From Margaritifera margaritifera (lineage: Eukaryota; Mollusca; Bivalvia; Unionida; Margaritiferidae), in NCBI GenBank assembly GCA_029931535.1, contig JAQPZY010000368.1, positions 1 through 64,000 on the forward strand: 64,000 nt of DNA, written 5' to 3'. Both the position numbers and the translations under genes were made by a program. The notes under the pieces are model-generated. The model made no database searches. It saw nothing but the letters and a program-made list of their open reading frames with translations, and was not told the DNA's origin. Below, piece by piece: positions 58,134 through 64,000 of this stretch. Positions within the stretch are counted from its first letter, which is position 1. Every line of letters starts with the position of its first letter.

Positions 58134-59388
58134 AGCATGCTCACCTGAGACATACAACTCATAGAAATCACGCAACTGTTGAAATTGGCACAAACTGAAT
58201 AATTGGTATTTGTGAGGTCATGATAAGATTGTGTTGACAAGGCAAGAGCGGAAGCAATATCTGAGGATTGACAGGATTGGGGTCAATCTCTGTATAAAGT
58301 GGAGACCACTCTAGTATGATTTCCACTGCAACAAGTAGACAACATTTAAGCACATTTGTTGATAAAACAAACCAGGCGATTTGTGACCGTCTTTTGTTAC
58401 CTTGGAAGGGCTGGATTTGCAAAATAGTGAATCTACTCCTTACGGAATATAATCAGGAAGTGTATTGGAAGAAGGAAGACAACCTTTATTATAAAACATG
58501 TATCGGAATCTCAATTCCAAGAAGAGTAATATCAGAAGTCAAATGCTAGTTGAAGTGTGCCACCCACTCTATTATCTCTTGCAACAGAACAATACTTCTT
58601 AACCTATCAGCTATGACAGAACAGTCCTTCGACTAAGTATCTGAGCTAAGGGGTCATTTATATTTAATAGATCAAGTATTTGTCTGATGCAGATTGGTAA
58701 AGTTTCTATATGGGATACATAGTAACGGCTCCTTATTTCTCATGCTGCACTTAAAAACTGTGTAGAAACCAAAGGGTCTCTGAACGGTTGTGTATATTTT
58801 TAGCTACAGCTGCCCAGCTAGGAACATCTTACCTAGTGGCTGAGTACACAGGTAGTACAGTGCCATGGGCAACTGTATAGATATGTGGCACAATTCCTTA
58901 GTAAAGGGTTTCTAGTTACATATATGGTACGTAGAAAACTTTGAGCTGCTTGAAGGTATAAACTCCTAAAGCCTTTTGATTTTATATATAAGATTAAATT
59001 TATGCAAGCCTATGTTTTTGAAATGTTCACTGTGTAGACAGGGAAAGTTGTAAGAGCAATTTTTTTTATAGAAAGATTATTCTGGGAATTATTCGTTTGG
59101 TTGATCTTGGAATTATTAAGCAAGCGGGTTTTTGAAAATGGCCATACAATCATCATGTTGTGCCCGAAACAAATTGCCAGCCACCAAATTTCCATCAAGT
59201 CCATACTTATTGATCAATTGTCGCACAATGTGCTTCGCCCTGCCCTCATCACTGGTTATCTTTTGACGGTCACCAACATTCATCAGTCCCTGTGGCTGTT
59301 TATATAGCAAGAAGACATAGCGGTGGAGCCCTGAAACATATAAAGTCGAAATTCAAGCGCTTACCATAATCACATTTGGTTTGTCCTT
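57311..59388. other. Non-coding stretch with (GA)n
   Basis: Long (GA)n at 58041-58130. Open frames 57371-57586 and 57428-57682 overlap on opposite strands without recognisable domains. Confidence 0.45.
58041..58130. repeat. (GA)n microsatellite
   Basis: About 45 GA units with one A interruption. Confidence 0.95.
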
Positions 59389-59937
59389 TCTACATGTATA
59401 GATTGATAATTAATTATTATACAGCTACATGTGTAGATTGATAATTGCTTAGTACACAGCTACATGTATAGATTGATAATTGATTAATACACAGCTACAT
59501 GTATAGATTGATAATTGATTAATAGACTGCTACATGTATAGATTGATAATTGATTAATAGACTGCTACATGTATAGATTGATAATTGATTAATAGACTGC
59601 TACATGTATAGATTGATAATTGATTAATAGACTGCTACATGTATAGATTGATAATTGATTAATAGACTGCTACATGTATAGATTGATAATTGATTAATAG
59701 ACTGCTACATGTATAGATTGATAATTGATTAATACACAGCTACATGTATAGATTGATAATTAATTATTATACAGCTACATGTATAGATTGATAATTGATT
59801 AATACACAGCTACATGTATAGATTGATAATTGATTAATACACAGCTACATGTATAGATTGATAATTGATTAATACACAGCTACATGTATAGATTGATAAT
59901 TGATTAATACACAGCTACATGTATAGATTGATAATTG
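59389..59937 (+). repeat. 35-bp minisatellite, about 15.7 copies in variant blocks
   Basis: The unit is CTACATGTATAGATTGATAA followed by TTGATTAATACACAG. Units 4-9 carry GACTG instead of CACAG at the end and are otherwise identical. Units 1 and 11 share a TTATTATACAG variant. The flanking units are the CACAG type. Confidence 0.95.
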
Positions 59938-61059
59938 CTATGATCTTATGCATTATTATCTTACTTTATTAATATTGTTAAGTAGTAGGGCCAAGGCAAT
60001 AATTACATAAGTGACACATATATAAGGTGGACATAATTGACTCACATAAATCTATTTGCCATCTAGGTGATCTAGGAATGGGATCATCATCTAAATCATG
60101 TCATCCATACATTTGAGGTTTTAGTCAGCTCTACAAGGGCCGCTATTTACATGCATGATCTCAGCTGTAGCAAAGTGTCTGTCAAATTATGACGCAATCA
60201 AAATTGACTTCACTGAATTATTTACTCTATTTACGACGAATCAAGATTGACTTTACGGAATAATTAACTCCAATCATTTATTAAGATATTAAGATGTCAA
60301 CACGTTGTGCTTATTTTCAGCAACTATGATGCCACTATTAGCCAATCAAAACTGAACTTAGAAATCACAAGACTTAACTAAATGATAATAATTTATATGA
60401 TGTCATTATTAACCAATCATAACTGAGGTGGAGGAAATAGTTTCACTCTGGGGAATTAGCCCTCACTGTTGACAGTCGTGATCAATAATACGCATGTGCT
60501 TTGTGTCCATATAGCTTTCAGTAATTCTGTTGTTTCTAACAGTGCTTTAACTGAAAGTTAACTCAAACTGTTATGCAATTTCGTTTTCGCAGAACTGTGT
60601 GAGTACCAATGACTTTGCAGTATTATTTTCTTGGATGTACCTCTATATGTTACGGAGTCAATAGTTGTTTATTCACACATATTTGCCGATTCGATTTCAT
60701 TTAAGTACTCCATTCCTGAAAAGTAGAGCGACAAAACCAAGAGATGAACTGACCAAACTTGCGGTTACGCACAACGCAAGGGCCTTAAGATCGAGGCTGC
60801 GTGCATTGTACAATCAATACACAATGCCAGGTAATGACAGGATGATTGGCATGAGATGGCGTAACTCAGGTAACTCAATGGTAAAGCGTGCGCAACAGGA
60901 AGCATCCACTACTTCTGCTATCTTGTACTTGAGACGAACTGTCACTGTGTTGTAGTCTACAGTTAATAATCTCTCAGAATGTGTGCGGACTTGGTGGAAC
61001 TGCGATATTAGGATATTGCTGAAACTGTACCTTTAACCCCCTTCGCAAGACAAGAGACA
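59938..61059. other. Non-coding stretch
   Basis: An open frame of 96 codons at 60665-60955 has no recognised domain. No further structure was seen. Confidence 0.45.
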
Positions 61060-61995
61060 ATCCACTTCATTTTCAATTTTTAATTTTAAATTTTTTCATT
61101 TTGAATGTTCATTTTTAAATTTCATTTTCAAATTTTTATTTAAAATTTTCATTTTTATATTTTGCTTGTACATTTAATTTGAAACTTTTTTATTTGCAAT
61201 TTTCCATTTTCGGTTATCATTGGCAAATTTGGTTTTTCAATTTTCGTGTTTAAAATTTGTTTTTCAATTTCATTTTCAGTTTTTCATTTTTGTAATTTTA
61301 GTTTTCAATTTTCATTTTCGTTGTTTCATTTTCAACTTCATTTTCCCTCTTTCATTTTCAATTCTGCATTTTAAAATTTGGTTTTTCAACTTTCATATTT
61401 TAACATTTTTGTTTTCAATTTATCATTTTTTAAATTATCATTTCCTGATTTACTTTATAAATTTAATTTTCAATTTTAATTTTAATTTTAATATTTCTAA
61501 ATTTTCATTTTTGAATTCTCATTTTCAAACATGGTGTTTTTATTTTCTTATTTTTAAATTTTCATTTTCAATTTAGCATTCTTTTAAGTTTCATTTTCAT
61601 TTTCAGATTTACTTTTTAAAGTTTCATTTTCAATTTTCTATTTTAAATTTCATTTTTGTAAATTTTCATTTTCAAATTTTTATTTTCAATTCTCATTTTC
61701 AAATTTAGTTTTTCAATTTTCATATTTTATAATTTTCATTTTCAATTTATCAGTTTTAATTTTCATTTCCAGATTTACGTTTATAAATTTCATTTTCAAA
61801 TATTTTCAAATTTCATTTTCAGTTTATTATGTTTAATTTTCATCTTCAAATTTAGTTTTTCAAATTTCATTTTCTCAATTTTCATTTTGTTTTAATTTTC
61901 ATTTTCAATTTACTATTTTTAAGTTTCATTTCCAAATTTTTTGCTTTTTCAATTTTCATTTCTTAATTTTTATTTGCCATTTTTATTTTCAATTT
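61060..61995 (+). repeat. TTTTCA-rich low-complexity tract, about 930 bp
   Basis: A degenerate array of ATTTTCATTTTCAATTTT variants with almost no G on the plus strand. The Phe/Ile/Leu-rich 118-codon open frame inside it is an artefact. Confidence 0.9.
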
Positions 61996-62460
61996 TAGGG
62001 TGGTGATGTTGCTTTGGATAGAATTGTTTGTTGTGCCAAACCAAAGACTGACAGAGAGAAAGTAAAATTTTCTATTCGAGATTGAAAACGGTAAAACTTA
62101 AGTATCATAGTCTTCTATAGACATTAAACAGGAATGAGAGAAATGAAGTTATGCATCGTACATGGAGTGTTTGTACTTATTAAGAAAAGAATTGTCTGTC
62201 TATCTGTAAAAATGCGAAGGGTAGTAGTGCTTACACACACTATACCTACAAATATACTTCTGTTTTAAGGTTAAGTATTTTGTGGATGACAGACATATAC
62301 AGCCCTTTCCACAGCTGCTTTAATCACTTGGGAAAGAGATACTACTCAAATGATTGCCAACTAAAACAGAAACAAAATCCCAGCATTATAATTACCCCTC
62401 TTGTGTGATAGTGAATAAGTATGTTTGTGAGTGTATTGTGTGTAAGCAATACGATTGTTT
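61996..62460 (+). other. Transition into the second element A copy
   Basis: 62330-62450 carries AGAGATACTACTCAAATGAT and CCCCTCTTGTGTGATAGTG, shared with 25095-25300. No gene is seen in 61996-62330. Confidence 0.5.
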
Positions 62461-62789
62461 TTAATATTGAGGCATCAGTGAGGGAAAAAAAAATAAACAC
62501 AGGAAATTTGGTTTGCATTGGTAAAACAAAACTCTACGTTGAAAGATATGAACGGATAAGTGTTAAAGGAACTTTTTACTTACCTGAGTTACAACAAGTG
62601 ACTAAGAAAGAAGACGAAGTGTACGATATAGAAAGCATTCTCGATCGAAGAACACGCAAAGTGGGAAAACGTCAACTTCAAGAAGTGAAAGTATGTTGGA
62701 AAGGATATCCACGTAGTTTCGATTTTCGGATTGCAACTTCACAACTCATCGACTATAAAAAGAAGTATAAGTTTCAACCGTGCTGTTAA
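62461..62789 (+). pseudogene. Integrase C-terminal part with chromodomain (second element A copy)
   Basis: The frame ends at TAA 62787-62789 and includes RISVKGTFYLPELQQVTK, the conserved post-core segment of Polinton integrases. A chromodomain-like EVYDIESILDRRTRKVGKRQ ... VCWKGYPRSF follows. Chromodomains can direct integration by reading histone marks. The DDE catalytic core is absent: immediately upstream the DNA is the subterminal block, so the fragment is truncated at about 62460. It runs in the same direction as the penton gene that follows. It matches the inverted fragment at 15135-15305. Confidence 0.8.
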
Positions 62790-62910
62790 ACACAGCAGCT
62801 ACCTCTCCTTCTCAGAGTTCCTCTCTTCAAGAACTACAAAAACAATCCCTGTAGGTGTGGTGTGGAGAACGTGTCCTTAAAAATCAAATCGTCTTTTCTG
62901 CCAAATCTTT

Positions 62911-63198
62911 GTGGTGTATTTTGTCATTAGAGCAGCCACTGGAAATTTGAGTTGCAATAAAGAATTCTGGACTATTTTACGCAGCAGTTTTATTGGTTAT
63001 CTTCTTCCCATTCCTTCGTTGAAATATACCGACAGTATCAACAACAACAAAGATGGCCTTGCTGGCAACACCAGTCACCACAAACATTCTTCCGGTCACA
63101 ACAGCAACAGCAGCAGCAACCCTCTTTTGGAACATTTAGAAAATCATTCTCCTTTGATATCGAGTGACTTCTCAGAAACCAGAACCATCGAACTATGA
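62911..63198 (+). pseudogene. Gln-rich small Polinton protein upstream of the penton gene
   Basis: In one plus frame, 63046-63164 gives a glutamine-rich region (RSQQQQQQQPSFGTF) and then RKSFSFDIE followed by a TGA (63165-63167). The first copy has CGA at the homologous codon (12463-12465), a C-to-T change typical of CpG decay. One base is also missing a little downstream. The final stop overlaps the penton ATG (ATGA). Function unknown. Confidence 0.5.
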
Positions 63199-63967
63199 AT
63201 AACCAATTTTATTTAACCTTACCGAGTGACAGTTCATTGGATGTGTTTCACAACAATACCTTATGTTGTTTCACAGCAAAATTACCTCAAACCATACAAT
63301 TGAATCACAAAGCGCATTGGGAAGTAGTTTTGGTAGAAATCATTTATCCCACTCAAGTCAAGAATGTGGTTGGAGATCAAACCACTTTCCTCGTAGAAAT
63401 ATTCAACGAACAAGTTCAAGAACACTTGGACACATATGATCTTCTCATTTACGAATCCAAAGTACCATCACCAGCGAATCCCCAGTTGAATATCTATTCC
63501 ATGAGAATTCATAGAGGATTTTATTTTAATGCTCAACATCTCGTCGAAACGATTTCAGCTATTTTCAATGATCAGTTTGGCAAAGCACTGGAGAAAACTC
63601 ACCGAAGTGTACTGATCGAGTGCCATAAAATTGCTCATCCTCTTAAAATGTCTTTTTCCGACAGCAAAACATAGCACCGCATTCAATTTTCGCTTCCCTA
63701 TCGAAACACATAGGAAACACAGCTGCTCCGTTGCTGCTAGTCATTCCTTTCAAAGTGGATCTTGCCATAGCTGCTTACGATGAAGGAGGAAACACGTATT
63801 ATGTTCACCAAGAATTTGTACATCGTCATCATCTTCCTGTCAGTAAATCATATTCTGACAGTGTCAATATTAGTATAAAAGGAGATCTGGGACAAAATGT
63901 TGTATTCTCCAAAGGAAAAGTCACCATGAAACTACATTTTCGAAAACAATTCTCCAGTGAATTGTAA
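63195..63967 (+). pseudogene. Minor capsid (penton-like, PX) protein, second copy
   Basis: From ATG 63195, the frame has the family N-terminus NNQFYLTLPSDSSLDVFHNN, then LPQTIQLNHKAHWEVVLVEI and IYPTQVKNV, which are hallmarks of the Polinton minor capsid family. The frame is open for 159 codons to TAG at 63672-63674. A second frame at 63731-63967 carries the C-terminus ending SIKGDLGQNVVFSKGKVTMK. A segment of about 100 bp or more present in the first copy near 13910-14030, and a further piece, are missing around 63675-63715, so the gene is broken by a deletion. The single jelly-roll fold is a family inference. Confidence 0.85.
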
Positions 63968-63973
63968 AAACAG

Positions 63974-64000
63974 ATGTATCATGTGTACCAAGGAGTCGCT
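63974..64000 (+). pseudogene. Start of the pVI-like gene, running off the window
   Basis: ATGTATCATGTGTACCAAGG matches 14337 onward exactly to the last base of the window, so the capsid module of the second copy continues beyond it. Confidence 0.7.

Noticed and set aside
58008..58240. Leu/Ser dipeptide repeat ORFs
   Set aside because: Translation of (GA)n on the minus strand.
59389..59937. Regular 35-bp repeats as a CRISPR array
   Set aside because: Units are contiguous with no unique spacers, and the surrounding sequence is eukaryotic.
60665..60955. 96-codon basic ORF
   Set aside because: No domain recognised and no neighbouring element parts to support it.
61220..61576. 118-codon Phe-rich ORF resembling a membrane protein
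   Set aside because: Product of a TTTTCA low-complexity tract.

Overview
The window looks like a repeat-dominated, AT-rich segment of an invertebrate nuclear genome, most likely a mollusc or another lophotrochozoan. That assignment is an inference from the mix of elements: long (TA)n, (CT)n and (TATC)n microsatellites, tRNA-headed SINEs, a LINE, a DIRS-type retroelement and several Polinton/Maverick relics. No intact host protein gene was recognised. Almost every recognisable coding stretch belongs to a mobile element and is broken by stops or frameshifts.

Layout. 1.3-4.2 kb: 5'-truncated LINE reverse-transcriptase relic. 4.2-11.4 kb: non-coding, with a SINE remnant, a 288-bp hAT-like MITE with a perfect 8-bp target duplication, a repeat pair, a 42-bp minisatellite and (TA)n tracts. 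11.44-26.12 kb: a decayed Polinton (element A) bounded by inverted arrays of a GGGTGTCTACGGGAA-type repeat. Between its ends lie a penton/minor capsid relic (split by a 975-bp solo LTR), a pVI-like protein, the N-terminus of the major capsid protein and an inverted integrase tail. These are followed on the minus strand by basic proteins, the packaging ATPase, a tentative protease and a protein-primed family B DNA polymerase; a zinc-knuckle ORF runs divergently from the polymerase. 27.4-32.6 kb: a GC-richer relic of a second, distinct Polinton lineage (element B). It carries a tail-fibre-like repeat protein, a packaging ATPase, a PLA2-like domain in the same frame as a DDE integrase, two helix-turn-helix-like repeats and a polymerase fragment.

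32.6-38.0 kb: a diverged 400-bp direct duplication, then a probable third Polinton end (35.6-37.1 kb) and a G-poor repeat field. 38-54 kb: non-coding, with an inverted repeat pair, two SINEs, a 288-bp tandem repeat carrying AGGTCA-type IR3 palindromes, hairpins, a foldback element beside 195 bp of (TA)n, and a 145-bp satellite. 54.7-57.0 kb: DIRS-like element on the minus strand (RT thumb, RNase H, tyrosine recombinase). 58-62 kb: microsatellites, a 35-bp minisatellite and a 900-bp TTTTCA-rich tract. 62.4-64 kb: a second copy of the element A family (integrase chromodomain tail, penton gene, start of the pVI-like gene) running off the window.

Functionally, the A and B genes are parts of virus-like transposons: integrase for insertion, PolB for protein-primed replication, ATPase and protease for packaging and maturation, and capsid proteins for a virion. 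No copy seen here is intact, and none could make this set of proteins as it stands.
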